A stretch of DNA of 64,000 bases from Clavelina lepadiformis (Eukaryota > Chordata > Ascidiacea > Aplousobranchia > Clavelinidae). Position 1 is the stretch's first letter, and each line of letters begins with the position of its first letter. Shown here in pieces: positions 25,101 to 38,539 of the stretch. Made by a program: the position numbers and the translations under genes. The notes under the pieces are model-generated. The model was not told the origin of the DNA, searched no databases, and worked only from the letters and a program-made list of their open reading frames with translations. The stretch is from assembly GCF_947623445.1 (NCBI RefSeq), contig NC_135247.1, positions 5,334,501-5,398,500 of the forward strand, read 5' to 3'.

Positions 25101-28100
25101 ATCTGCCGAGCCACGATAGGCTCAATCTTCAGATCTGTTTATGTACGTCATAAGAGACAGCGTCTCTGATATACAACGATTTAATTTGTGTGCGGATTTC
25201 GCAATGATTAATGGTTGGCATGAAAATCGACATACACTGAATGCGGGATAACTTGCAGGGATACTTAGAGGGATTTTTTCCAGAAAATTCTTCGATTTTA
25301 ACCGTATGAGGAGAAAATTCCGGTCCATGACAATCGCCAGAAAAAGAAAAATCTATACTTTGACGCACAGAATCTTTCAGCGACTTCGGATATTTCGCCT
25401 GTATACGTGACCGCAAGTTCGTGATATGAGTTGTAAAAATAGACAAAAATTGGCACTATAGGTGACTAGGACCAATGCTACAAGCGCTGAAACAAGCTTG
25501 CTTCGTGTCGTATTAGACATTCCGGACAAATGTTGGCGAGGTTTGGACGATTTAAGCAAAACTGAACACAGGCTAACAAGCATCAATCCATTACCAACAA
25601 AAACTATAAATCAAATTCACAGCTACGTTCCAGTATATATTGAATTTTTTCCCTAAGAATGTGTCAAGGTAACCAATACAATGCAGAATATATGAAACTG
25701 AATCCTGTTGAGTTTTAGTCTTTTCCCCGAAAACCTCTTTATAACATCCAGAAAAGAAAATTTCTTAACGAAGATCAAGTTAACGTTCACAATTTAATCA
25801 ATATATAAACAACATTTCTGAAGTAATTACTGCATGATGACGTCATTGAAAGAAGTGTTACCGTTTAAATTACAGCCTTTACACAAAGAAAACGACTTAA
25901 ACACAATAACTGTGGGCCTCTGAAGGTACAAATTAAGTTCTCGGGTATTATTGTGACAGTTGAAAACCTTATTGCCTGGCACCGGGTTATTAACTCTGTG
26001 GCAATCACGGAGACGATCCCACATTGTTGAAATTTTGTGTGAGATCTGTCAATAAGTCTTTTGTTTTTAAGTAGGCCTGTTTGTAAATGACGTAACATGT
26101 ACTCGCAGAATGGATAAAACCTTAGACTCAACACATTATTATGAAGCTTAATTGCCAGGTCTTGCGTACGTCGACATTTTTCCCAGAGTTTTAAACCAAG
26201 GTTTTGTTCGGGAAGTACTCCATATCAAAAGATCCACGTTTTACGGAAGAAACTTCAGCGCTATCGGAAAAACACCTTTTGACACACCTTTCGTCTGCAA
26301 TCCATTGTTTAATTTAACGACGAAATTGAAAGATAAATAAACACGACATTTATGGAACAAAAGATGTAGGTATGTAAACCGACCAGAAAATTAAATCAAA
26401 CGTTACATAAAAAGGAAAAATTGAAGCAACAAGTAATAATAGAAGATCTTACAATTGAAGAACTACATGTTCAGAAATGCTGACATCCTCCAAATGCTAA
26501 AGGGAAACAAAAGATTAAAGATAACGTAACTCGGCTGGTCGCGAATGTTTGTTTAAGTCAGTCGTGCGACCTTATATGTATGTGACAAGAATGAAGACTA
26601 GTAAACAAGAGGGAACTATATGCGGTCATCATGAAAAGCGTCACGTTATCGCATTCCTACCTATCACAAGATCGGGATGGCTATGGCTAATCCGCCGTGT
26701 CTTCAATCGCTCTGAGCCCGTTTCCTGGAACGCGACGCCGGATCATTAGAAATGTTTTTACTTCTAATGTTGTGATGTCAAATTAAGCCAACCAGCGTTA
26801 AGTCATATTACTACTAACACCTGCCCATAAGCGTTTCGGCTTAGCTCGTCATTGGTATAAGGCGACAAAGCCTTGGCGTCTTGCGGTTGGCGTGTTTATA
26901 TCAGACATAGATTTGAGCACAATTTACAAAGGCTTTTAGAAAACTCGGTACACGTATCTCTTTTATTGGCGAAGAACAACGCTATTTTTTCCAAAAAGAA
27001 GTGAAACAAAAACTGTAACTGCTAAAAAAAGCAATCTTTCTTCGAATCGAACTATTTCTTTTAATGCAAAATAAAATTTAATCGGTTATTGTGCGAGTTA
27101 CCTATAGCGTTGCCAAACAAAAATAAGTTTTTGAAAAATCGTAGCCCTGAAGAAAATTCTTTTTCAATAATAAGGCGCTGTTTTGCTATTGTTTTGCGAC
27201 ATTTCATTCGACTGAAAGTTTGCTTAACTTTACACAATAAAACTTCTGTTTAAGTTTGCCAGTATGCATATAAAACGCTTGATAAGCTTGACGTCACCCA
27301 AACCACGTCATTAAAGGCTTACAGACAACAAACATCACCTAATATTTATTTACACGTTGATGGCTTCTATATTTATTTTTATATCAAGGTTAAAGTGTAA
27401 AAAACATTTAAAGTTTACCCTTTAACGTTGTGCATTCGTTGATAGTTCAAGTTGGTGCAGACGTCTGGTCTGTTCTTGGTATGACGTCAAATTGAGGTAA
27501 ACTTCCGCTCCGAACTTAATTTTACCAAAACAGAATGATGATAAAGTACGTGCAATGATCTGAAAAACGTGTTGTCCAAGCTTTCAGTAACTTATATCAA
27601 TAAGCGCTGTCCGTTTGTATAAGATATGTAGGTGGAGTGAATCATTTCCTACGTACACATAAATCGCGATAAACAAGTAACAAATATTTGGGCAAAAATT
27701 ATGACCATTGGAATTGCATCTGTCATTAAAATACGGGCAATTACTTCAATTTACGCCCCGTTCTCTCGGAACCGTAGTGCGTCGTGGCCAATTTTGCGGA
27801 GAGTTTTAAAGTTTCCAAGTGCCTCTTTAAGATTAGCCAATATTCTCCATCTTAAGGATGTTGGCCTAAATGATGTCCCCGACAATAAATGGACGGTAAA
27901 GTCATGCACGGGAACAGAGAAGTAATTATGTAAAATTAGTCTCCTTGAAATATGCAATCACAATAAACCTCTTATACTTGTGCCTGCATAATTGCAGCAA
28001 AATGTAAACCGTGGGGAAAGTATTACGTGCTGAGACGATGGTTGAAAACAAACAAGCCCACTCAAGGCTAAGCCAACGAAGGAGCGGTTCTCAATTACTT

Positions 28101-31061
28101 TCGCTTGCAAGGAATTAATTTACTGCAGTTTTTGCTTCGTCATGGACCGAATCCAAAATGCTTTTAAATCCACACATGGGTATTATAGTAAATATTCAGG
28201 ACAAATTTCCGCGAAATCGTGCCATTACCATGCCGGGAAATCTTATAATGGCTTTACGAGAAAGTGAGATAAGAATCGTTGAAGCATAACTTCGAACAAG
28301 GCGCCCTTATGTTGTTCTAGTTGATAAAGATGTCCTGCTCACATTGTATGACGTATAGACACGTGGAGTGAACGAAAAGCGCTGCATTCTATCTGCAGTC
28401 CATTCAGCAAATTTGCTCTTTCAGGCAGCACCCTCTGCCCCCCACAGTAAAAGCTATGATGAGATAGTTGCAAAAATGCGGCTAAAACCTTCTCCAATCT
28501 ATAGGATGATCCTCTTTACTATCAACCCCCACAGGTGACATTGTGTCAGAAACCTCAAAAGTGCAAACAATTTTTCATAATCCTACGATTAAGTTTTTTT
28601 TAATAAATCAAGGCTTTGTGTGAATTTTTTGATAAACATTGCCATTGCCGAAAAAAACATAAACGTAGAAGGATTACAGGCAAAGCATAAGGAGATTCGA
28701 AGCAAAAATAACTCATTGTAGCTGCGGAATTTTAAGCGCGGTTAACAAGTTATGACGAAACACAATATGATTGCAGGATATTAAGCCCTAATCGGGTTTC
28801 TCGAAAAGTGATTTATTGTAGTTCGAAAAAAAAAACAATGTCACTGTTGTGCAACTCACAGAACTGGTTAAAAGCGGGTTGCATAGATCATCTTTGTTTG
28901 GGGAATTTTTTCTTATATTGTTGTTTTTATATTTTTGTAGGATCTTCTCCGTTGGAGTTGCATAAATGCTGTATGTAAAGTGTACAGTTTTTTTTCTAAA
29001 TTTAATAATGATTTGTTCCTTGTTTAGAGATTACAATCAAGAGAGTTTTTTTAACACATTTCTCCTTTACGTTTCCAGGAATGTTCAGGTTAAAAAATTT
29101 CCAAAACATACCAAGTCAATGAACACCCAATTTTCGCGCCATGTACTCGCTTAAGTAAAAGCCTCGGTTAGATAGAAGCATATATTGTGCGGTAAAAGTT
29201 TGTTGCTTCTAAAAACTTGAGATAATTTAGCTTGATTCAACACAGTCATGACCATCGGCAGTGTTAACATGGACCGGAGTTTTCTCTGAAAACAACGATT
29301 TTCGGGCTACGTGACTTCGACGTTCGCCCAAAAATGTCGGTCGCGGTGTTGGAATAGTTGCAAAGGGTTGGTTTGGGTCAGGGCTTTGTCAAAAAAATTA
29401 TAACCGCAAACTGAGAGATGCCTGGGGTCATTGATATAACACTCTTCACGTTTTAACTATGAAGAATCATTTTGTTTCAAAAACATTTTGAATCTTTATA
29501 ACCAAATCCATTTTTAGTAACGTGAAGTTTTTAAGCTAGAAATTATATTTCCCAGAGTTATAATGGATGAATGTAGAGTGTATGTAGGTGTACTAAGATA
29601 ATCAAAATCTATCGCCATCCATAATAATTTTCTCGTGTTTTGTCGAAAAATATTTTTTAAAACTCAACCAGGAAAAATTTGTACAAATAACCACAGAGCA
29701 ACCACCACCAAAGGCCATAGCTAAAAAAGTCAAAACGACGAAATTTCTCTAAAAACTACCTCCACAACAGATGAGTTTCAGCGTTTGCAAATATTTACAC
29801 ACTAGTTAACGATATCTAATTGCAACACATTCATTATGAACAAGTTTGGTGAAATGGCATAAGGTTATCGGGTTTCATAATCGTCGCGATCCCTATATAC
29901 GCCATTTGTTCATCTCAGCTCTTAGATTTAACGCTAAGCTTTTATCTTGGTTTCGAGAGCACATATTCAATCAGTTATTGCTAATAACAATCAGTGTATG
30001 AGTATAGTTAAATTATGAACAAAGTTTCAAATATGACGTAAAATTGTCAAAAACCTCATTATTTCGAGCTATTATCGAGTCATTGCGATTTACCTAGAAA
30101 TACAAGCCAAGTTTGTTTCTGCTTTGGTAGCGATTTAGACGAGTTTATTTACAAAGAGGGCGGAGAAAGTGATGTGACAATGTTTTCTCAATTGCTATCA
30201 ATGGCAATTTCAGGAATGATATTTTTAACTTTTTATAGCTCATGCCCAAAACCTTACAAAATAAGGAAACGCGTAAATTGAATCACCGGATCTCCCAAGC
30301 GTTGTTATCTTTGTTCAAGTGTCTCAAAGTCACATAAACGTGGCCTTCTCGCATTCAGTTTAGAAATACAAACGTGAAAACGATAATCCAGTAATGGCAG
30401 AAGATGGGCGTGTACATGTCTTATCACTGCCGATAGTTTTCTTTTTAGACAATTTTTGTGTCATTTACCTAAAATTGTTTACCTAAGGGACCTGCATGCG
30501 GTTGTTGTCTAAATAATGTAGCATTGTATTGGGTACATTACGTCAGAAATCGTGCTAGTAAAAATACGTCATAATTTTACACGATACCTAATTTACAGGT
30601 GATAACGGTGAAGGGCGGCTTTTATGTGTAAAATCGCACAACCAGAAGAAATCAACCACTACATTTACTACACTCGTTCCCTTTTATTCCCTTCTACTCT
30701 CTGTATCGCTCTCAAACCCTGGCTTTATCGCAGCCTTTTTCTAACGCGTTAACCGAAATAGATGACTTTAATCGGGTCGCGCATATAAAAACGACCGATT
30801 GGGAGCAATGTTGCTGAGTCGGCCCTGCGACGGGCTAGCAAAGTGGCAATCCGAAGGTTATATGGTGCGGCCGCTACCTGCTTATGGTCGTGAGGGCTTG
30901 CCAAGTGTTTCGGTCTGCTGAGTTCCCTACACAGCTGCAGACGCATTTCATTATTTGATAGCCTTATCGCAAAAGTATATAGGAAGGACAGATATTTCGC
31001 AGGAAACTTGTGGTCTTGTATACCATTTTTAAGATGATTAAGCCCATTTTTTGTCTTTTAG
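19133..31061 (+). other. Inferred 11.9 kb first intron of the PDE9-like gene
   Basis: Long AT-rich stretch without a supported plus-strand exon. It contains an hAT-type element at 19477-19805. A minus-strand open frame at 25129-25446 (105 codons) is the most protein-like frame, but it lacks a recognised domain. A short direct repeat containing GTGTACTGTATTT occurs twice at about 20590-20622. If the first exon assignment is wrong, this region is intergenic. Confidence 0.45.
19477..19805. mobile_element. Non-autonomous hAT-type element with perfect 8-bp target duplication
   Basis: The left end CAGTGGTTCTTAAACT and the right end AGTTTGAGAAACACTG are imperfect inverted repeats of the hAT CAGTG type. 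The element is 329 bp. It is flanked on both sides by the identical 8 bases TACTATAG (19469-19476 and 19806-19813), the size typical of hAT insertions. Near both ends it carries repeated GTGGTACGCG motifs in inverted arrangement. It has no transposase frame and would need one in trans. It lies just downstream of the first PDE9-like exon. Confidence 0.88.
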
Positions 31062-34000
31062 ATCACCGAAAGAAAACAGAACTAATTTAAAGTCGACTGA
31101 TCTGAAAGCAACGGAAGAAATAAACAGCAGAAAAACAAGCAATACAGCATTTGCTAACGAAAGAAAACCAGTGCACTCAACTGTTTTAAGTGACCGTATC
31201 CGTGCAAACCAAGCAACTCAGTTACCTCATCCAAAGGAAAACGTTGAAGAAGACCAAGGAGATTTTGAAGACATAACAATGCCCGGAGTTGAAGCAATCC
31301 ACTGTCCTAAGGGGATCATGAGAGATTTATCGGAGCCTAGATTCGACGTCTGGAGGCTTGACCGTGACTCAATGGTTGATCATATTGAGTGAGTGAGATA
31401 AACCTGAAGTCGTACGGTTGTTTAACAATAAACAAAGGATTGGTTTTATTGGCGGCACGGGCAGCAGCAAACAACAGCTTTGACTTGATTTATCTGCCTA
31501 AAAGCTCCTGCACGGTTTTTACTCTGCAAGAGTTAGGCTAATATCTCAGCGCGGTGTTTGTTGTTGCACGTCATCATAACAAATAAACATCTCTCGGTGC
31601 AAGCGAGTGACTCATATTTGCCGACATACAGATATGACATAAATAAATGCCATACAAAATACTGTATATCATGCTTCGCTGGAACACCTTATCCTTATCG
31701 GGTTTTTATCAGATCATATTGATTTTTTCCTTTTATTTTCAGATATATGTATCACGACCTTGGTATTGTGAGAGCGTGGAAGATTCCGAGAACAACTTTA
31801 AAAATGTTTCTTCTGGGTGTAAGAGAAAGGTACCAAGACAATCCCTACCACAACTTCAAACACTGTTTCTGCGTAACACAGGTAAGATCAAATGAGTTTA
31901 AGAATGTTTGGTATAAGCTGTGGCGAAAACCCAACAGCTTATCATAAACTGTGTATGAATAACAAGTTTCATCCTTTGCAGATGGCCTACAGCATGATAT
32001 GTAAATTGCGTCTTCGAAACCTCATTTCTGTCGATCACATGGGTGCGCTTTTAACCGCAGCCGTATGTCATGATGTCGATCATCCTGGACTTAACAATTC
32101 TTATCACAGTCATGCAAGAACGCCTCTGGCTATATTGTACAACTACCAAAGTATTCTTGGTAAGCAATTAAGATGCTTTATGGTCGCATATAGCGCATTT
32201 AGAGTGTTTTTTGTATATTTATATCTTTAATAATACAGTGTATTAAAGTTCGCTTTAATTGTCGGAGTTAGCTTTAATTGAGAAATTAGCTTTAATTGTC
32301 GGAATATGTTAGTAAATTGTTATTTTTGTAACAACAGAACAACATCACTTCGCTGTGGCTTGTCGCATCTTGTCTAACAAAGAACGAAATATCTTCCGAA
32401 ACGTCAACAACCGCGACGAGGTATTGACCAACATCGGAGAACTAATCTTAGCAACCGACCTGGCAAGACATAAAGAGATCATGGAGGAGTACACCAACAC
32501 TCTTACCTTGGGCTTCGACTTCAAAAACAGGTTGGTAAATCCCGATCCTGTTCAGTAGTTTTGTAAGTTTAAGGGGCTGTTTTCTTGGTAAACAAATTCT
32601 GTTGTTTGTTAAGTATAACTTCAGTTACAAACCGATTCACAGACATTATTTACTCATTTTCCTCGGCGATAGTTAATAATGTTGGTTGTTATGAACCTCA
32701 GTGACTAATACGAGATTGATTGAAATATTATTCAAACGAACAGTTTTTATTTTCTTCTTATCGGCGATTTATGACTTTGACTTGTGTACATGCAAAACGT
32801 CGTTGAATACCAAAAGATATTTGAGTCGACCCGTTTCGACTTTATCGGTTTTCAATTTATTGCGGGTATTTGACGATGACTCACCCTTGCGGCAATATCA
32901 TGGCTTATCTCAAAGTGACACAATATTTATCTTGCAGCAACCACGTCATGCGATTGTTGAAGATCATCATAAAATGCTCCGATGTTTCCAACGAGGTTCG
33001 ACCGGAGACCGTCGCTTCCCCCTGGGTTGAACGCCTCTTCGCCGAATACTCGGAACAAAGTGCCCGGGAAAAGAGAGAATGTCTGCCAGTCACGCCTTAC
33101 ATGGACCCAGATATGGTAAGCTCAATGATGATTGTTGCATCAACTAGAAGTTTAAAATCTAAGCTTTATTGACTATTATATATATGCCGTTTGTGCGGGA
33201 CGGATTTAATGCCTTTTGTAATGTTGACCAAACACGCCTTTTTGAAAACCTTTAATTAAAAGGTTGGCCCCTTTCGAACCCTAACGAGGAAATAACAACT
33301 CTCAGTACGACAGTTATGACGCAATTTAATGATCACCGAACAACGATTACAAACCGATAATTCTACGTTTAGTTTTGGTCGTTTAACTGCCTCGTTCTGT
33401 CGCGAGACCTAGACACGATCGGTCGAGACAAGAGAACTTGTCATCCACCAATTATCGAGTTAGCGTCATTAAATAGCAACCAATTAATTAGTACAGCTGC
33501 GGTTTACTTCATCCGACAAACTAACGGCAAATGGGTTGCGGTTATGAGTGGGCCGGACGCGCAAGGGCCTCGAAAGCGCTTTGATTTTAGCTAAAGCCGG
33601 TCAGTCAGAAACGTTTTTCACGTTGTACCACACACAAATGTCACGCCCTGACAATGACATGAAGTTTTTCTGAAGCCTTACGTCAATTTTCTTGTAGGTT
33701 GCAGAAATTTTACGAGGGCGGGTATAGATTACCCTACCACAAAACCTTTCGTCAGCTTTGGCCGAATGGTTTTGGATTGTAATATTATGTAACCACAGCA
33801 ATTTTTCTTCGCCATAACATTATCTTTACGGCAATCTTAATCTGCGCGATAACGCGGATTGTGGCTATATTCATATTTACGTAATGGGGACCGATAAATT
33901 CAACAAAATTAGGTGCCCACTGTTGAAAACGACAACTGCCCTGGCATTTTGGTAAATTGTCAAATTAATGTGGACACGACTAAACTAAAGCTTCCACGTC

Positions 34001-35332
34001 ATGGTTGTGATGCACTGCAATGACGACATGTTTATATGCAAAGGTTTACACGACATGTACATATGCAAAGGTTTACACGACATGAAATTGCGTGATCTCT
34101 GTTAATAGTCTCAACATTTGCAAATCAATTCCTGTCGTGTAGGAATGATGGGACGCGTTGCGGTTTCATTTCAACGTGTTGTTTTCAGTATCAACTTGTT
34201 AGTGCAGCGTTGATGGTGATAGTCTGTGTCAGGCTCGGTTGGTGGGCGATGCTGAAAATGACAAAGATGACTCGATTTTTGTTTCATCAACCGCAAACAT
34301 CGCATTAGAAAGCATTTTGCATTTACCTCAAACTTCACCGCAGACGGTTTTCACAATTCAGCAAAATTTCAAACCAAATGTTCGTGTTGAAAATTGAGAG
34401 CGTCGTTAAAATCAAATGACATTAAAAAATTTAATAAACCAAAAAATTTAATAACTTCTGCACTGTATACCTCATATAATTATAACCACATTGATAAGCT
34501 CTAATACACCTGTCAAAAACATTCTTGTTGGCAAGGTTTCAATGGATTCGCTCGTCACGATATGGTCGTGACGAGTTACACCTAGGTTAAACTTTACAAA
34601 AATTACCATGACTTTTCATTCCGATCTAAATTTTATCCGGCAATTGTCTGCGAGCTACTGTTGTTTTCATTCGATACGTCATGTGGTACGCAGCTAAAAT
34701 TTGAAGTATATAATTGGCCGCAAAACGAACAGAAATTCACAAAACGTGATTGATATAATGTAGTGTGTATAATTTAGAAATCAAATCTACGCCACATGCT
34801 GCGCTATAACCACAAGCTCAGGTAACAACAATTTCCAGCTGAAGTGCCATTTTAATGACGTCGCTTTTCGGATATGTAACGTAAAAAACGTTTTAGCGTC
34901 TAAGACAGAAAGGAGGCATTACAAACTTATGACTGATTTACATACGACAAGGTTCACGCCTTCGGATTACATTGCCACATCAAAGCTTAATTCTTCATCA
35001 AAGTGTTTATGATTATAATTATGTACTGGCTAAATCCAAACACCCGTACATTTTTGCCTAAATACTTGTACTTAAGTTGTAAGGTAGTTAATTGCATACA
35101 CTCGAAGTTGCTTTATTAGACTGTGGTGGGTCTTGAAAATGACATAATTCGTTTTCTGTTTATGCAGGTTAATGTCGCCGAGTCTCAGCAAGGCTTTATC
35201 CGTGGCATGATGCTGCCCATGTACGACAAACTATGCAAGCTGATTGTGGAGGCTCGTATGTATTACGTCAACCCGCTCTACGAAGCCCTGTTACGTTACG
35301 AACTCGAAGACATGCAGGAAAGAGAAGCGTAA
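31062..35332 (+). CDS. PDE9A: PDE9-type cyclic nucleotide phosphodiesterase, catalytic region
   Basis: Six exons: 31062-31388, 31743-31881, 31982-32159, 32338-32530, 32938-33115 and 35168-35332 (TAA). All are GT-AG and in phase. With the upstream exon from 18675 the protein is 545 residues. PDE9 enzymes hydrolyse cGMP in the cytosol, with two metal ions. The match starts at FDVWRLDRDSMVDHIE and continues with MYHDLGIVR, the first metal-site motif HNFKHCFCV, the class I PDE signature HDVDHPGLNN, ILATDLARH, and CSDVSNEVRP with its metal aspartate. The invariant purine-binding glutamine corresponds to the first Q of QQGF in the last exon, with its stacking Phe. All catalytic residues I can place are kept, so activity is expected. 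The N-terminal segment of exon 31062 (before the MPGVEAIHCP stretch) is hydrophilic and not conserved. cGMP specificity is inferred from PDE9 family similarity. Confidence 0.93.
32232..32316 (+). repeat. Short tandem repeat in a PDE9 intron
   Basis: Three imperfect copies of a unit containing GCTTTAATTG(TCGGA), in the intron before the exon at 32338. Confidence 0.6.
33116..35167 (+). other. Last intron of the PDE9-like gene (2.05 kb)
   Basis: It separates the exon ending in PYMDPDM from the final exon. A roughly 31-base unit containing ATATGCAAAGGTTTACACGA is tandemly repeated twice at about 34022-34083. No exon was recognised inside; the flanking exons join in phase 0 without one. Confidence 0.7.
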
Positions 35333-38023
35333 AATCCCGCACACAAAATCGAAAAGAATCCAGCATTACCTCTACAAACATTTGGACATGCAAAAATTCG
35401 GACAACTACGAAGCAAATGCTCCAGCAATGTTTACGTTTGTTTGCTATTATGCGGAGTTTCTATGCAAACTGTTTCTATGAGAATCAACTGTGCGTCAGA
35501 TATACGATCTGTGGGTCTTGATTCACGCAAAATCAAAGTCGAAAATTGGGCGCAAAAACATGTTTATTTTAAGAACGCTTTTTCAATAATACCTCAAAAA
35601 CATTCTGTATTTTTATCACTATTCTCGTGGTATAGAAATGAGATTAATCTCGGCCCTATCGATTAAAGTGACTTCTAGAACGATGTTTGATTGACCTTAT
35701 TTCGTACGAATACCAATCAAACAGTCATTTATCATTCTAAAAATGGCATGTACATTATTTTGAGTAAAAACACCAGATCACGCAAATTGCAATCTGCCCT
35801 CACGCAACAATCTTATTAAGCTTCACTTTTATAGTCCGGTGTTGGATTTTGCTGTGATGTTGTCAATGCTTTGGCAACATCGTTTTACGTAAGTGGGTTC
35901 CAAAAATACTCCGTCTGTAAACTATTTTTTTGTCTGAAAAATCCACCTTGAAAAAGTATGAATAATCATGAATTTGTCTTTTGGTTGGTTGGAGTTCGTT
36001 TTGTTGGTGATAATAATTTACTTTTTTATTTTTGTTATTTTTGTGTTTCTGTTCACTGTATACTTTCACGTGGTTATTTTTAAATTTCTCGTATCTTATC
36101 AAATGTTTTCTGTTTTGATCAAATAATTTTGTTTTTCTTTTTAATAACAAGATACTTTCGTCAACAATTGCTCAGAAATAATGAAGAAATAAATATTTTT
36201 TGTATTATGAAAAGTTGTTTATCTTAAAACGAAAGTTTCAGCTCAAAATGGCCGTCACAGAATTTATTACCAGATTGAAGAGTAAAACCACTATAGGTAC
36301 AGAGAGTATAATTTACAACCGAGTAATTAAGAGCAAAATTTTCACTCAGTTGCATAATTGCAAACTTTCTTCAGTCACAGAACCGACTAATATTACTTGT
36401 CTGTTCAAACTTCTTAAAATAAAGTCACCTCGTAATGTCAATTGTATAAGATATATTTCCAGTCAATCCAAACAAACTGAACTCACACAAAAGAAGAAAC
36501 TCCAGCAGAGTAAATTTCGGAGATCAATTTTGAAATGCCGATCGAACTACCATTATTTCATCAAAATGGCATTAGATTGAATACAATGCCATTTTATATT
36601 GTATTTCAATCAGATAGTCAATCTATTTCAATCTTGAAAGGGACAGCATTTTACAACATTTCAAGTTTCATTTTCAAGATTGGCAACATTTTCAAGTCAA
36701 GCAACTTTTATGGTTGGAAATTTAATGAAGCTAATTCTAATAAACCTACCACCTTTTGATAAAGTATTAAACCGTTATTAAATTTTATTCTTTCATTAAA
36801 ATGAGAATTTGATTAAAGCAAAATAAAAATTACAAGTTAATAGTATTTTACTGGAATTTCACTGAATTATCATACGTAGTTGCATTTGGCGTTTATGCAT
36901 TACAATAATACTACTTGTTCAGTAAAACTGCATAATGCTTTTTGAATAACTGACATGCTCAGCAAGGGTTAGGCAACAGCAGCAGGCTACCCGCACAGCA
37001 GTTTATATCAAAAATAGTTCAACTTCAAGTCAGCAACTTCATGTTTAATAAAAATGTAGAAGTAAAAATGCTGCATGGACCTAATAATAAACAGTTGAGC
37101 CAAGGCCAGATTGTGGTTTACATCAACCATCGGTAAGTTCAAAACATTTGTAGACTGGCGTTGTCGGCTTTATCAGTCTCTGTCATCTCCTGACATGCAT
37201 GTACGCTATCATTGGCTTAACTTTAGGGCAGGATGTAGAGCTTAAGAGTGTCAGGAAACTGCATTCTGTGTTCTTTGCAAGACCCCTAAACAAGGAGCAA
37301 TAACTATTTACTCAAGATAATTTTAAATTTAGACGCCTGTGCCCAATTTTGCTTTCAAATTGCTGCCAGAACGACGATTTTAAAGATTAAAACAACAAAA
37401 TGTCAAAAAAGCTCTAAATATTTATTTATCCGATACTTGCAAATGTTTATGATGCTATAATCTTAACAATGTCAGATAATAGTGAAAAAAACACTTTAAG
37501 GTTATATTTAGTAACATTGCTTAACCTTTGCTGGACAAAATATTTGTGCATTTCGATAAGCGCGGCGTTGTGCCAATTCGAGAAGTCCAAAGGGCAAACT
37601 CGAGGCCCCAATGGTCTGAAGTACAATTTCTGGTATGGGCTTCCACTAAACAAGCCGTTTTCACAGAACAAGACAAAAAATATTTTGCGAGCAAGTAAAA
37701 GGGCAAATCAGAGATTTTTAGCAACAATATTTCTACTTATAAAGAAAATACAAACACGGTTTGAAGAAATGCTGACCAAAAATGAAGTTTTTAACGTAAT
37801 CACCGTTTATGACATAACAACCGTGGTAATTTCCAGAGGTCAAACATTGCTTTCGTCATAAGCAAAGATAAGAATTGCGATCGAAGATAAGTGATCAATG
37901 TTAGACATTTATTATGGGTTTGGTCTCAAAATAACTTGAGCATGTCGAAGCGACGAAAGCCATTGAATGTAATCCTTTTTCTAAGACTTTCTCCTTCAAG
38001 CACTTTATCCTCCTTTCCTCTAG
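35333..38023. other. PDE9 3' UTR and intergenic DNA
   Basis: It follows the PDE9 stop. Frames at 36200-36580 and 37469-37861 are open for over 120 codons but lack family motifs, are AT-driven in composition, and have overlapping antisense frames. I do not call them genes. Confidence 0.5.
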
Positions 38024-38114
38024 GTCAGGTGTGAGCTCCTTAAAGCTTCTTGCCAAGGTTTTCGCCGACTATAGCAACAGTTGTTATGAAAACATTTTGG
38101 AATTTCGCAAGAAG
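38024..38114 (+). CDS. Orphan exon-like segment, unknown gene
   Basis: A 91-base segment bounded by a good acceptor (TCCTTTCCTCTAG) and a good donor (AAG|GTAAGC). Read with one leading base it gives SGVSSLKLLAKVFADYSNSC and then YENILEFRKK. A second segment starting at 38394 after TTTAATTTGCAG joins in phase (KIEKSEATGRLYQ) and stays open to a TGA at 38526-38528. The amphipathic, charged helical character is weakly reminiscent of BAR or F-BAR type coiled coils, but I do not recognise it. No neighbouring exons were found, so it may be a fragment, a single exon of a gene with large introns, or chance. Confidence 0.3.
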
Positions 38115-38539
38115 GTAAGCCAGCGGTATAAATCCCTCAAGAAATTTTCAAACTTCTGGACTTTGAGTTATCGTACAAAGTCATAATATGATTAGACAAA
38201 GGCGGGTAGTCTCATATTCACCGGCAAACCGCACCAAGCAGTGCTTCCTCGTACAGAAGACCTCATTGTCGACCGAGCTGTGATAAATCATATTTCGTTT
38301 ATACATTATACCAAACCGATTACTGAGAACCAAAGTAGAATGTGTCTTATAATAAATAGACATGGTCAACGATTTCTGTGATTTAATTTGCAGAAAATCG
38401 AGAAAAGTGAAGCAACGGGACGATTATACCAGACTAAGTCACCACATGACCACCACCGCATGACGTCATTCCTGATTTGCATTGTACGCTCTTTACCTTT
38501 CTGCATAATTTCAGAACCACAAAAACCATGATTTTGCGC

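Noticed and set aside
36200..36580. 126-codon plus-strand frame downstream of PDE9
   Set aside because: Lys/Ile/Ser/Thr-rich composition typical of AT-rich DNA; no motif and no splice context.
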